Source: MTP4 sp052056915 (GTDB lineage Archaea; Halobacteriota; Methanosarcinia; Methanosarcinales; Methanosarcinaceae). From it: a stretch of DNA of 64,000 bases. Numbering within the stretch: the first letter of the stretch is position 1; every line of letters begins with the position of its first letter. The notes beneath the pieces are model-generated. The model made no database searches, had not been told where the DNA came from, and worked only from the letters and a program-made list of their open reading frames with translations. The translations under genes were made by a program, and so were the position numbers. Below are positions 27,236 to 35,885 of the stretch, in pieces. The stretch lies in NCBI RefSeq assembly GCF_052056915.1, contig NZ_CP195119.1, forward strand, positions 1,736,001 through 1,800,000, read 5' to 3'.

Positions 27236-28054
27236 ATGCCTGCAGATTCCCGAAGTCCGGAAATGAGCGTTTCTGACCTCATACTATATATTAGCTGCCC
27301 AAGGCGGGTGTACTTTACCAGCCGGGGTTTTGAACTTATTGCCGAGATGAATGCTTCCAGGCTTGAAAGGATGCTCCTGAAAGAGCTTGCCCTGACTTAT
27401 CCGGAAATTCTGAATAAGTGTTCGTTGAACGCCGATAGCCTTTACCACGAACTCGATGCCGCCCTGGACAGGGCTCAAAAGGACCTGCCACTTTTGTTTC
27501 CGGGGGAACTCAAAGAAACGGGGCAGGAGATGCTTGAAGAAGCTGCGGCAGCTGCAAGAGCCCGGCTTCAGGAAATTACAAGCAACCTCCTCCTGGCCCT
27601 GGAAGAATACGGGAGAGAACCCCTGCTTGCGGCAGTCACTCCCGTGAAAACCGAGTCTTTACTCTCCTCCGCCCGCCTGAACCTGAAGGGCGTACCTTCC
27701 AAACTGGTCTGTTTCGAAGGCACCCTTGTCCCCTCCATCATCAGGCCCGGGAACTGCCCCACTCAGGGCGTATGGGCCTCGGACAGGCTGCGTGCAGCAG
27801 CTTTCACCCTCTTACTGGAAAACGAATCAGGAAAAGAAGTCCCCTTTGCCTTTGTAGAGTATGCGGCATTCGGCCTCCTCCGAAGAGTAACGGTCCGCAG
27901 TGCCGACCGCAGGGAAGTCCTGAAAATCTCCAGGCGCGTGGAAAAAATAAAAGCCGGGTTCATGCCCGAAAAGAAAGAAGGAAAACTCTGCAGCCATTGC
28001 AGTTTTGCCGAACACTGCAGTTCCGGCTCTTCTCTCATGTCAAAATTTTTCTAG
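27236..28054 (+). CDS. Cas4/Dna2-like PD-(D/E)XK superfamily protein, active site apparently lost
   Basis: 272 residues. Cysteine 21 (YISCPRRVYF) and the C-terminal set C252, C255 and C261 (CSHCSFAEHC) match the four-Cys Fe-S frame of Cas4 and AddB-type nucleases. The order of the core is recognisable (LKGVPSKLV, then TLVPSIIRP, then SDRLRAAAFTLLLEN, the usual QxxxY helix). However, the Asp of G-x-x-D reads Ser and the E-x-K motif is not found. No CRISPR array or other cas gene is near. It may be a structural or DNA-binding derivative. A second Met at codon 10 is an alternative start. Confidence 0.65.
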   Translation: MPADSRSPEMSVSDLILYISCPRRVYFTSRGFELIAEMNASRLERMLLKELALTYPEILNKCSLNADSLYHELDAALDRAQKDLPLLFPGELKETGQEMLEEAAAAARARLQEITSNLLLALEEYGREPLLAAVTPVKTESLLSSARLNLKGVPSKLVCFEGTLVPSIIRPGNCPTQGVWASDRLRAAAFTLLLENESGKEVPFAFVEYAAFGLLRRVTVRSADRREVLKISRRVEKIKAGFMPEKKEGKLCSHCSFAEHCSSGSSLMSKFF

Positions 28055-28152
28055 GAATTGGCAAAAATGGAAAAGGCAGCAATTTGAAAACACCGGAATA
28101 TCTTTCCTTCTAAATAAACCCGGGATTCCAGTGTGCCGGAAATACCCTCAGG

Positions 28153-28440
28153 TCAGCGCAGGAATTCCACGCGGAAACCTTTTTTCGAACCAACCACCGC
28201 ATTATATAGTGTCCCGGTTATAAGCCCTATGAAATATCCCGAGACCCCATAAAAAACGGGCAGACTGACTACCGCCCATTTACCGAAGATCAGGGAAAAT
28301 ATTCCCAGGGAATCGGGCATTGAAAAACCCATAAAAGCGGCGGATGTTGTGAAAAGCCCGAAGACTAAACCCATTGTCCCGTAGAGTATGGCAAGGATCT
28401 TGCCGTATGCAACCGGGTCTATTTCCTTAATAATTACCAT
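28153..28440 (-). CDS. small membrane protein of unknown function
   Basis: 95 residues with two long hydrophobic segments (ILAILYGTMGLVFGLFTTSAAFMGF and AVVSLPVFYGVSGYFIGLITGTLYNAVV), each possibly a helical hairpin. The start ATG follows GGGGGG, a strong purine-rich ribosome-binding site. The C-terminal GSKKGFRVEFLR should be cytoplasmic. Small proteins of this pattern (EIDPVAYGKI start) occur in methanogens but I know of no function. Confidence 0.75.
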   Translation of the reverse strand: MVIIKEIDPVAYGKILAILYGTMGLVFGLFTTSAAFMGFSMPDSLGIFSLIFGKWAVVSLPVFYGVSGYFIGLITGTLYNAVVGSKKGFRVEFLR

Positions 28441-28661
28441 AAAATCCCCCCTTGTATTTTATAATTCTGATTTTTATTGTATATATAGTATGTATTAAGG
28501 AAAGGGAATAACGCAACAGTGAGTACATCGAAATAACAAAAAAATCAAGGATTCAAAAAAATCAAGGATTCCGAGCCTGAAAATTTCCGGATGTAGTTCC
28601 CCGGGAGAGAGGGCTCAAAGCCAAAGCCTTTTAAAGGTGAACCTCGCTCAATCAGCGTGAC

Positions 28662-30578
28662 ATGTCCAGACCAGCATACCTTGGCAAAATGCTCCTGCAC
28701 TGGTGCGAGGCTTGCAATGTGCCCGTGCTTGGAAAAAAGTGTGGGTGCGGCAAAAAGACTCAAAAAGTCGAGGTCACCCCTCCGGGAGACATCCGCCCGG
28801 CTTTTGAATATGATATCAAGCGCATAAATTCGGTTTCCGAAAAACAGTTCAATGCTCCCCTGATCCCCGAAGGGCACCTTGCGGTTCTGAACAAAGCTCC
28901 CTATGAAGACCGGATGGACGAAATCGTAGTGGACGGGAAAGTCCTTGCCTCCATCAGGTTTGAAATAGAAAGCTGTGAATGGGTCATCCTCCCCCGCCTC
29001 GAAGGTGCAAGGCGGCTTTTCCATGGAAGGGACCCGGAAAGTTTGAGTGGAAATTTGAAGAAATGGGTTATCATAGACGAAGGAGTGGTACCCTTCATCC
29101 TGGAAAAAGGAGCAAGTGTCCTTGCCCCGGGAGTGCTGGACGCGGACCCCGGGATCCGGAAAGACGATGAAGTGGTGGTGCTGACCCCCACAGGAGACGT
29201 TATCTGCTGCGGAAGGGCCCGGATGGCAGGGCAGGAGATGCGTGATGAAAAACGCGGGAATGCCGTGAAGCCGCGCTGGAGCGAAGCCCCGGCTGAGGCA
29301 AAGATCCCTGCTGGAGGACAGAGCTGGGACGACGCAGTAAGGGCAAATGAAAAGCTTCTGGACGCAATGATAGAAGAATCCCACACATTCATCCGAAACG
29401 TTGCCGGAAGCATAGACAAGAAAGTCAGCGTATCTTATTCCGGAGGGAAGGACAGCCTGGCCGTGCTCCAGCTTGTTGACGAAGTCCTTGAAGATTACGA
29501 AATCCTGTTTGCCGACACCGGAATTGAGTTCCCGGAGACCCTGGAAAACGTCCGGGAAGTTGGCACATACTACGGAAAACCCCTTAAGATCACCAGTGCC
29601 GGAGACGCGTTCTGGGACTCCATCGGGGTTTTCGGCCCCCCGACAATGGACACCCGCTGGTGCTGCAAAATCTGCAAACTGGGCCCCATAGTCCGGCTGA
29701 TCGACGAGAATTACGAAAATGGGTGCCTGAGCTTCATCGGGCAGAGGCAATACGAATCTCATGCCCGCGCCATGAGCAAGAAGGTCTGGAAAAACCCCTG
29801 GGTAGGAAATCAGGTGGGAGCCACCCCAATCCAGGAATGGACCGCCCTGCACATCTGGCTCTACCTTTTCAGGACAAAAGCCCCTTACAATCCCGCTTAC
29901 GAGAAAGGCTACGACCGGATGGGCTGCTGGCTCTGCCCCTCATCATCCCTTGCCGACTTTTTCCAGCTCGAGGAAAGCCACCCCGAACTTGCGGAGAAGC
30001 TAAACTTTCATCTCCTCGCCTATGCAGAGCGCATGGGGCTCTCCCCGGAATGGGTGAAATACGGCTTATGGCGTTATAAACGGTATCCCAAAGTCCTTGT
30101 GGAACTTGCGGAGAAGAAAGGAATAAAACTGCTCCCGAAACAGGCTACCCCTGAAGAGCTCCACCTTGAGGTCACCACGGGTTACAGGCCCTGCAAGGTA
30201 GGAGGGATTTCTGCGGACGGGAGTTTCGGGCAGGCTGTGGACATCGAAAGCCTGAAAGAGAGCGGGATGCTAAATGCCGTCGGAAAGGCGTCTTACATCG
30301 AAGGTGCGGCTTCGGTCGCAGCCGGAGAATCCAGAGCCCAGGTCTTTGCATCAGGAAACGTTAACGGGAGAAGTGAAAACGAAAAACTCGTGAAAAAACT
30401 GATGAGGAAGATGGAACTCTCGGTGAGAAGGGCAATACTCTGCCAGGGCTGCGGGATCTGTGTAGGGCACTGCGAACACGGTTCGATAAAAATGAAAGCC
30501 GGCAGGGCAGAGATCAAGGACACCTGCACCCACTGCGGGAACTGCATTGAAGTCTGTCCACTTGCAAAATTCATGTAA
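28662..30578 (+). CDS. zinc ribbon / PUA / PAPS-reductase-like / ferredoxin fusion protein
   Basis: 638 residues in four parts. An N-terminal zinc knuckle (CEACNVPVLGKKCGCGKK), a PUA-like domain at about 140-200 (GVLDADPGIRKDDEVVVLTPTGDVICCGRARM), a PP-loop PAPS-reductase-like domain from about 250 (SYSGGKDSLAVLQLV, FADTGIEFPETLENV, TRWCCKICKLGP, WLCPSSSLADF), and a C-terminal 2[4Fe-4S] ferredoxin domain (CQGCGICVGHCEHG and CTHCGNCIEVCP). Annotated in methanogens as PAPS reductase, but the PUA module suggests an RNA substrate. Its ATG-TAA end is the first unit of a 15-bp repeat array. Confidence 0.85.
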   Translation: MSRPAYLGKMLLHWCEACNVPVLGKKCGCGKKTQKVEVTPPGDIRPAFEYDIKRINSVSEKQFNAPLIPEGHLAVLNKAPYEDRMDEIVVDGKVLASIRFEIESCEWVILPRLEGARRLFHGRDPESLSGNLKKWVIIDEGVVPFILEKGASVLAPGVLDADPGIRKDDEVVVLTPTGDVICCGRARMAGQEMRDEKRGNAVKPRWSEAPAEAKIPAGGQSWDDAVRANEKLLDAMIEESHTFIRNVAGSIDKKVSVSYSGGKDSLAVLQLVDEVLEDYEILFADTGIEFPETLENVREVGTYYGKPLKITSAGDAFWDSIGVFGPPTMDTRWCCKICKLGPIVRLIDENYENGCLSFIGQRQYESHARAMSKKVWKNPWVGNQVGATPIQEWTALHIWLYLFRTKAPYNPAYEKGYDRMGCWLCPSSSLADFFQLEESHPELAEKLNFHLLAYAERMGLSPEWVKYGLWRYKRYPKVLVELAEKKGIKLLPKQATPEELHLEVTTGYRPCKVGGISADGSFGQAVDIESLKESGMLNAVGKASYIEGAASVAAGESRAQVFASGNVNGRSENEKLVKKLMRKMELSVRRAILCQGCGICVGHCEHGSIKMKAGRAEIKDTCTHCGNCIEVCPLAKFM

Positions 30579-30664
30579 GCTGATCACATGTAAGCTGATC
30601 ACATGTAAGCTGATCACATGTAAGCTGATCACATGTAAGCTGATCACATGTATAAGCTGATCAG
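30573..30664. repeat. 15-bp tandem repeat starting at the gene's last codon
   Basis: Unit ATGTAAGCTGATCAC, five perfect copies from 30573 plus a diverged sixth. The first unit contains the final ATG codon and TAA stop of the PAPS-reductase-like gene. Each unit carries a TGATCA palindrome. Confidence 0.95.
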
Positions 30665-30866
30665 TATGAAGAAAAAGATAACATATTCCAACTAAGGAAT
30701 AGAAAAACAGCAGCAATTACGGCTTAATGTGAAAGAGCAGGAAAATGTAAAAATGGGCATTCGGCTTCAGGTCGGGCACCTGAAGCTATTTTCCGGTACG
30801 AGGTCACTGTTCCGGAAAAGGGAACTGTTCCGGTTCAAAGTAATATTCAGCAACCTTTATGGGGTT

Positions 30867-31118
30867 TCATTCGGCGTCTATATTGATTTCAAAACAGCTC
30901 ACTATCTGGTTTCCTTTACGGCATGTTCCTGTAATTTTCTGGCTTCCGGAGGAGATCACCTGGATTTCCCATATGCGGTAGCCGCCTTCCAACGCTACAT
31001 CGCCGTTGGAGACGTATCTTTCGCTCATAACCTCAAGGCCGTTGCTCGTTGCTATGTCCCAGGCAAAACCCGTGTCCGGATTCTCCGGGAACTGGATGGT
31101 AAACGGTCTCCTCAGCAT
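30867..31118 (-). CDS. I42 (chagasin)-family protease inhibitor, short form
   Basis: 83 residues. The chagasin signatures are present: NPDTGFAW (NPTTGYxW loop) and LEGGYRIWEIQVISSGSQKI (GGxxxxxF/W loop and following strands), with a C-terminal strand QIVSCFEINIDAE. A good Shine-Dalgarno (GGAGAGGGA) precedes the ATG, so the start is secure. It lacks the signal peptide and first strand region seen in many secreted members, so it may act inside the cell against a papain-type cysteine protease. No protease gene is nearby. Confidence 0.8.
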   Translation of the reverse strand: MLRRPFTIQFPENPDTGFAWDIATSNGLEVMSERYVSNGDVALEGGYRIWEIQVISSGSQKITGTCRKGNQIVSCFEINIDAE

Positions 31119-31609
31119 GTTATTCCCTCTCCTAACAGTCTACTAACAAATCCGTCCTTCCCTGTACCACTTGATACGTTCTTTGCCATTCTTGAGCGAA
31201 TATCCTTATAGTTTGCCATTTTACAGGAAATTCGCATGCAGATAGGATCTACAGTAAAAATAGCCACATCTGAAAATATGGGAATGGAAACTCAGGTCAT
31301 GGACGCAATTTTTAATCATTAATCCATATAGATATTGGATTTCTTGTGTGATAAATTTTGTGAAAAAATATTTCACATGGGTTAACATAAAAAAGGAAGT
31401 ATAATATACAAAACGCAACTTGTAACCGTTGCAGATGCATATATAAACAGCATTGAAATATTAATTTATTAATTTATATCCACCCTGCCATGGGCGAAAA
31501 AAAGGTAAACAAAAAGTCCTGCCCCGGGGGAGTCAGAATTTCAAAAATTCTTGGTAGGTAAACCTCAGGACCTTTAAGCTGCACTTTACCAGGCTCAAGC
31601 CCCTTGAAA
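31119..31609. other. intergenic region upstream of the I42 gene
   Basis: About 490 bp, AT-rich, holding the I42 promoter (on the - strand) and leading into the dinB repeat array. A 65-codon frame at 31221-31418 has no ribosome-binding site or recognisable fold, and I reject it. Confidence 0.4.
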
Positions 31610-31755
31610 GACGAAACCTGAAAAATCAGACTCCCTGAGGACGAAACCTGAAAAATCAGAATCCCTGAGGACGAAACCTGAAAAATCAGAATCCCTGAGG
31701 ACGAAACCTGAAAAATCAGAATCCCTGAGGACGAAACCTGAAAAATCAGGTTCCG
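31610..31755. repeat. 30-bp tandem repeat overlapping the dinB stop
   Basis: Unit GACGAAACCTGAAAAATCAG followed by AATCCCTGAG; four full copies at 31610, 31640, 31670 and 31700, and a partial fifth at 31730. The fifth copy contains the dinB stop codon (TGA on the - strand, 31746-31748). There are no spacers, so it is not a CRISPR. Confidence 0.95.
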
Positions 31756-32849
31756 TAGTCAAAAAGGCTGGTCTGGCCCGTCTTTTTCTGGAGCCCGCCG
31801 ACCCTTACCCCCACGCGCCGGAGTTCAATGGAACTTTCCGAAAGGAAAGCGTCGAGAATTTCCCGGGCAGTTTCCCGAAGAATTGCCCTTTCCGAGACGG
31901 GATGGTTCAGGGTCCGGCTCTTCGTATGCGTCCTGAAGTTCGAATTTATCGCAGTTATGGTAACAACCCTGAAAGCCAGTCCCCTTGCGTCCAGTTTTGC
32001 AATAACGTCCTCGGCAAGCTTATCCACCAGCGGATAGATCAGTTCAGGGTCCAGGGTATCTTCGGAAAGCGTTGCAATCCTTCCTATCTGCTCGGAACCT
32101 TCCCGCTCCTTTACGGGAGAGTCATCAAGCCCTGAAGCAGCCTGCTTGAGCCAGGTCCCCCTGACCTTTCCGAAAGCCGAGATCAGCCCGATCACGTCGT
32201 ACTCTGCAAGTTCCCCAACCGTGGAGACCCCCATTTCCTGGAGTTTATCTGCGGTTACGTCCCCGAGGCCCCAGAGCTTCGTAAGTTTCAACGGACCAAG
32301 GAAAGCGGCAACATCTTCCGGTTTCACCATCGTAATCCCGTCGGGTTTTTTCACCGAAGAAGCCATCTTTGCAATAAGCTTGTTCGGGCCGACCCCCACA
32401 GAACAGGTAAGCTTTTCTTTATCCCGGACCTCGGCTTTTATTCGCGTCCCGAGCTCGAAAGCCCTGTCAAAGTCCCCCCCAGCTCTTTCCGTGGTCTCCA
32501 GGAACGCCTCATCAATGCTTATCTGCTCAAATGCATCCCCGTTCTCCCCGGAATCCGCATAGCTCCTGAGAATTTCCATGACATTGTCCGAGACCTCTTT
32601 ATAAAAGTCCTTCCTTACCGGCAGAAACACCGCATCAGGGTTAAGTTTCTTTGCCCTTGAACAGGGCATCCCGGACCTGATACCGGACTCCCGGGCAATG
32701 TAGTTGCAGGTGCTGACCGACCCGCTCAGCTCACTTCTCCCCGAGAGCATACAGACCACAACAGCTTTTCCCCGGAGTTCGGGGTTTTCCCGCTCCTCGA
32801 TGGAGGCATAAAAAGAGTCCATGTCCACATGGAGAACGATCCGCTGCAT
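31746..32849 (-). CDS. dinB: DNA polymerase IV, Y family
   Basis: 367 residues, normal for archaeal DinB. Catalytic acidic residues are visible in HVDMDSFYA (Asp9) and QISIDEAFL (Asp-Glu). Palm, thumb with HhH (LWGLGDVTADKLQEMGV) and little-finger domains follow. The tail KTGQTSLFDYGT is a PIP-like clamp-binding box (Q359, L362, Y365). It copies across lesions. The stop lies inside a 30-bp repeat array. Confidence 0.96.
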   Translation of the reverse strand: MQRIVLHVDMDSFYASIEERENPELRGKAVVVCMLSGRSELSGSVSTCNYIARESGIRSGMPCSRAKKLNPDAVFLPVRKDFYKEVSDNVMEILRSYADSGENGDAFEQISIDEAFLETTERAGGDFDRAFELGTRIKAEVRDKEKLTCSVGVGPNKLIAKMASSVKKPDGITMVKPEDVAAFLGPLKLTKLWGLGDVTADKLQEMGVSTVGELAEYDVIGLISAFGKVRGTWLKQAASGLDDSPVKEREGSEQIGRIATLSEDTLDPELIYPLVDKLAEDVIAKLDARGLAFRVVTITAINSNFRTHTKSRTLNHPVSERAILRETAREILDAFLSESSIELRRVGVRVGGLQKKTGQTSLFDYGT

Positions 32850-32973
32850 TAAAAGAAAAAACGCGGGGAAGCTTTGTATAATTATCCGTCATTGCCTGTC
32901 ACCGCCTTCAAGTTCTTAAAAAACAAAGCAACAAAACACAAACCATAATAAATAAAAACAATAACCTCTTTTG

Positions 32974-33002
32974 TGTTAACACTGTTTTTCAAAAAGTTAA
33001 CA
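32974..33002. promoter_or_regulatory. inverted repeat upstream of the cbiO gene
   Basis: TGTTAAC (32974-32980) and GTTAACA (32996-33002) form a perfect 7-bp inverted repeat with a 15-bp spacer, about 100 bp before the ATPase gene of the metal transporter. GTGTTAACAC at 32973-32982 is itself a palindrome. It resembles the half-sites of the NikR-like palindrome before cbiM, but with different spacing. Confidence 0.35.
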
Positions 33003-33100
33003 GCGAGTTCCAGCTTACGGGATTCCGCTTATAATATACCACTAATGGCACACAACTTACGGGACAGCACTTACGGGACACTACTTACAGGAAGTTATCG

Positions 33101-33988
33101 ATGAAGCAAAAACAAGATCCCATTAATAACTTAACCGGGAAAAGAGACGGGACTCCTGTCCTTGAGATAAAAAAGCTCTGCCACAGGTACCCCCACCTGT
33201 CCGAAAACGCCCTGGACAACATCAACCTGAAGATATACAGAGGGGAAAGGGTCGCGGTACTGGGAGCCAACGGAGCCGGGAAGTCCACCCTCTTCAAGCA
33301 CCTTAACGGGATCCTGAAACCGCTCTCAGGAGAAGTGCTGGTAAAGGGAGAAAAGCTTACTAAAAAGAATGTCCGGAACTGCCGGGAAACAGTCGGGATC
33401 GTCTTTCAGGACCCGGACGACCAGGTACTTGCCCCAAGCGTGGAAGAAGACGTGGCTTTCGGGCCTATCAACATGGGGCTTTCCAGGGCCGAGGTGGAGG
33501 CAAGGGTAAAGGAAGCCCTGGAAATGGTGGGGCTTAGCGGCTTTGAAGAAAGGGCTCCGCACCACCTCAGCGGAGGGCAGAAGAAACTGGTTGCAATCGC
33601 CGGGGTCCTTGCCATGCGCCCCGAAGTAATCGTGCTCGACGAGCCGACAGCCGGCCTCGACCCCCTCAGTTCCACCCGAGTCCTGGACCTGATAATGAAA
33701 ATGAACCGGGAACTCGGGATTACCCTGCTCCTCTCCACCCACGACGTGGACGTGGTGCCCTATTTCGCAGAAAGGGTGTTCGTCCTCCACCACGGGAAAC
33801 TTGAAGCTGACGGGAGCCCGGAAGAAATATTCAGTGACCCCGAACTCCTCGGGAAAGCCCATCTGAGACTTCCCAGGGTTGCCGAAGTTTTCGAACTGTT
33901 GAGGCAGGAAGGGATCAATGCCAATATACAGATCACAGCCGAATCCGCCAAAAACGAAATCCTGAGGATCATGGAAACCGGACACTAA
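33101..33988 (+). CDS. ECF transporter ATP-binding protein (CbiO/NikO type)
   Basis: 295 residues. Complete ABC motifs: Walker A GANGAGKST, Q-loop FQDPDDQV, signature LSGGQKK, Walker B VIVLDEP and the switch His in STHD. DPDDQV is typical of energy-coupling-factor ATPases. It powers uptake of nickel or cobalt with the T-component and CbiM-type S-component encoded next. An A/G-rich 100-bp gap separates it from cbiQ. Confidence 0.94.
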   Translation: MKQKQDPINNLTGKRDGTPVLEIKKLCHRYPHLSENALDNINLKIYRGERVAVLGANGAGKSTLFKHLNGILKPLSGEVLVKGEKLTKKNVRNCRETVGIVFQDPDDQVLAPSVEEDVAFGPINMGLSRAEVEARVKEALEMVGLSGFEERAPHHLSGGQKKLVAIAGVLAMRPEVIVLDEPTAGLDPLSSTRVLDLIMKMNRELGITLLLSTHDVDVVPYFAERVFVLHHGKLEADGSPEEIFSDPELLGKAHLRLPRVAEVFELLRQEGINANIQITAESAKNEILRIMETGH

Positions 33989-34087
33989 AAGCACGGAATG
34001 AGATGAGTATTTGGAAAAAATTAGATTTTGAGAAAAATGAGTGCTTGAGAGACGAGAGATTGAGAGAGACCTGAAAAAAGATGCCGG

Positions 34088-34909
34088 ATGGAGAATAACT
34101 CAATGGTAACCCTTACCGATATCGAGCGCGAGTCATACAAAAACAGCCCCGTGCACCGGCTCGACCCCCGGATAAAATTGATCTTCACACTTTTAGTGAT
34201 CGTTTACGTCGTAAGCCTGCCCCGAATCCATGAACAAAACATTGTGCGCCTCCTGTCAGTGGAAACGTATCTACTGCTCCTTGTCCTTCTTGCAGGGCTG
34301 GACCTCAGGTACTTCGGGCTGCGCATCCTTGCCGTACTGCCTTTCGGACTCGGAATAGCCCTCTTCCAGCCATTCATAAGACATTCTTTCGTGGAAAGCT
34401 ACACTCCCTATCCGCTGGACCTGCCCTTCGGGCTCGGTATCACCTATGAAGGGCTGGCTTTCGGGACCACCCTTCTCATGAAATTCCTGGTCTGCGTAAC
34501 AGCGGTAATCCTGCTTTCCTCCACCACCCGGATGCGGGATATGGTAACTGCAGCCGACAGGCTGGGCGTCCCCCGGGAGTTCACCCTGCTTTTGAGCATG
34601 ATGGTGCGCTACCTCTTCCTTTTCTGGGCCGTCCTGAAACGCATAAGAATTGCCCAGCAGACCCGGCTCTTTGACATCTGGAACAAAGATGTGCCCAGAA
34701 AATGGGTTCTTGAACAGGTAGGGCACAGCATAAGCTCAATTTTCATACGCTCCTACGAGCAGGGAGAAAAAACCTACATCAGTATGCTCTGCAGGGGATA
34801 CGGGAGCGGGCATGAGAAGGCATATTACAGGATGAAAATAGGGCTTAAAGATGGAATCTTTTTGTTTGTAAGCCTCGGCTGTGTCCTGAGCATCCACTTT
34901 TTTATTTGA
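34088..34909 (+). CDS. ECF transporter transmembrane (T) component CbiQ/NikQ
   Basis: 273 residues from ATG 34088; ATG 34103 is equally possible because GGAG precedes it by 9 nt. It has about five to six membrane helices, beginning RIKLIFTLLVIVYVVSL. The cytoplasmic coupling motif AQQTRLFD and a second, SMLCRGYGSG, near the C-terminus match the Arg-rich coupling helices that contact the ATPase. Gene order ATPase, T-component, then CbiM after a 310-bp gap. Confidence 0.92.
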   Translation: MENNSMVTLTDIERESYKNSPVHRLDPRIKLIFTLLVIVYVVSLPRIHEQNIVRLLSVETYLLLLVLLAGLDLRYFGLRILAVLPFGLGIALFQPFIRHSFVESYTPYPLDLPFGLGITYEGLAFGTTLLMKFLVCVTAVILLSSTTRMRDMVTAADRLGVPREFTLLLSMMVRYLFLFWAVLKRIRIAQQTRLFDIWNKDVPRKWVLEQVGHSISSIFIRSYEQGEKTYISMLCRGYGSGHEKAYYRMKIGLKDGIFLFVSLGCVLSIHFFI

Positions 34910-35119
34910 CTAGAGATCCGAAGCTGGAAGCCCCCAACTCAGGAAGAAAATGATGGGTGCACCCCTTCATTCAAATCTTTTTTTCAGATAATCGCCTGGA
35001 AAAACATCCGAATATTAATACAGAGCCCATCTGCAGGTTTACAGGATATGAGTAAATTAACTAATCATCAAAGGAAGTAATATCAAAAGATATTTATGTA
35101 ATACGAATCTACATTAACA

Positions 35120-35147
35120 GTGTTAAGTAACGCTGTGAAGATAACAC
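35120..35147. promoter_or_regulatory. NikR-like palindrome before cbiM
   Basis: GTGTTA (35120-35125), a 16-bp spacer, then TAACAC (35142-35147). One more matching pair (A/T) flanks it. The 6-16-6 layout is that of known NikR operators (GTATGA-N16-TCATAC in E. coli), and GTGTTA-type half-sites have been proposed for archaeal NikR. It lies 72 bp before the TTG start. No nikR gene is in the window. Confidence 0.55.
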
Positions 35148-35219
35148 TAATAAAATTAAATAACGGGATAAAAACGGGCAGACCTGAAAATGGGTACATA
35201 AAAAAATGGAGGGAAGAAT

Positions 35220-35885
35220 TTGCACATACCTGATTCATTCATACCTTTAAGCCAGGCAATAGTTTACTGGATTATTGCTCTTCCTTTTATCATAATGTCT
35301 ATGAAGTGGGCAAAAAATGAACTTGACGAGATGAAAGTACCGATTCTTGCTGCCCTTGCAGCGGGAATCTTTGCAATCCAGGCAATGAACATTCCCATCG
35401 GGATGGGGACAAGCGGGCACATGGTTGGGGCAACCCTTGTGGCTATCGTCTTTGCCAGCCCCTGGGCAGGCGTCCTGGTCCTTACCCTCGTGCTGCTCGT
35501 GCAGGGCTTCGCCTTTGCGGACGGGGGAATTACCACTATGGGCGCAAACATCCTGAACATGGGCGTAATCTCCGGTTTTGTCGGTTATTATACGTACGTC
35601 ATGCTCCGCAAGAATATGAATGTGAACATTGCCGCCTTCGGAGGCGCCTGGGTAGGGCTCTTTATCTCGGCAATAGCCTGCGCAGTCCAGATGTGGCTTG
35701 CAGGGACCTTTCCCCTGGTTCCGGGCCTCATGGCAATGGGCACCTTTCACCTGATCATAGGCTTCATCGGGGAAGGACTGATCACTGCAGTTGCAATCTC
35801 TGCAATAGCCAAATCCCGCCCTGATCTCCTGGAAGACGGTTTTGCCGCAGGAAACGAAAGACTTGACATGGAGGCCACGGCATGA
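35220..35885 (+). CDS. ECF transporter substrate-binding (S) component CbiM/NikM
   Basis: 221 residues. The start is a rare TTG, supported by a Shine-Dalgarno (GGAGGGA) and by the conserved N-terminus MHIPDSF, in which Met1 and His2 form the metal site in this family. The protein has about seven hydrophobic helices (IVYWIIALPFIIMSMKW, NIPIGMGTSGHMVGATLVAIVFASPWAGVLVL and others), with the metal-site His in GTSGHMVG. It binds nickel or cobalt. The downstream PDGLE gene overlaps the stop by 4 nt. Confidence 0.93.
   Translation: MHIPDSFIPLSQAIVYWIIALPFIIMSMKWAKNELDEMKVPILAALAAGIFAIQAMNIPIGMGTSGHMVGATLVAIVFASPWAGVLVLTLVLLVQGFAFADGGITTMGANILNMGVISGFVGYYTYVMLRKNMNVNIAAFGGAWVGLFISAIACAVQMWLAGTFPLVPGLMAMGTFHLIIGFIGEGLITAVAISAIAKSRPDLLEDGFAAGNERLDMEATA

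Noticed and set aside
28545..29852. 435-codon frame on the - strand
   Set aside because: Antisense shadow of the PUA/PAPS-reductase-like gene, whose PP-loop and ferredoxin motifs are on the + strand.
31221..31418. 65-codon frame on the - strand
   Set aside because: AT-rich, no ribosome-binding site, composition unlike neighbouring genes.
31610..31755. Possible CRISPR array near a Cas4-like gene
   Set aside because: The 30-bp units are head to tail with no spacers and overlap the dinB stop; the other arrays also lack spacers.
34910..35219. Cobalamin-type riboswitch before cbiM
   Set aside because: No B12-box-like segment is visible; the simpler NikR-like palindrome explains the regulation better.
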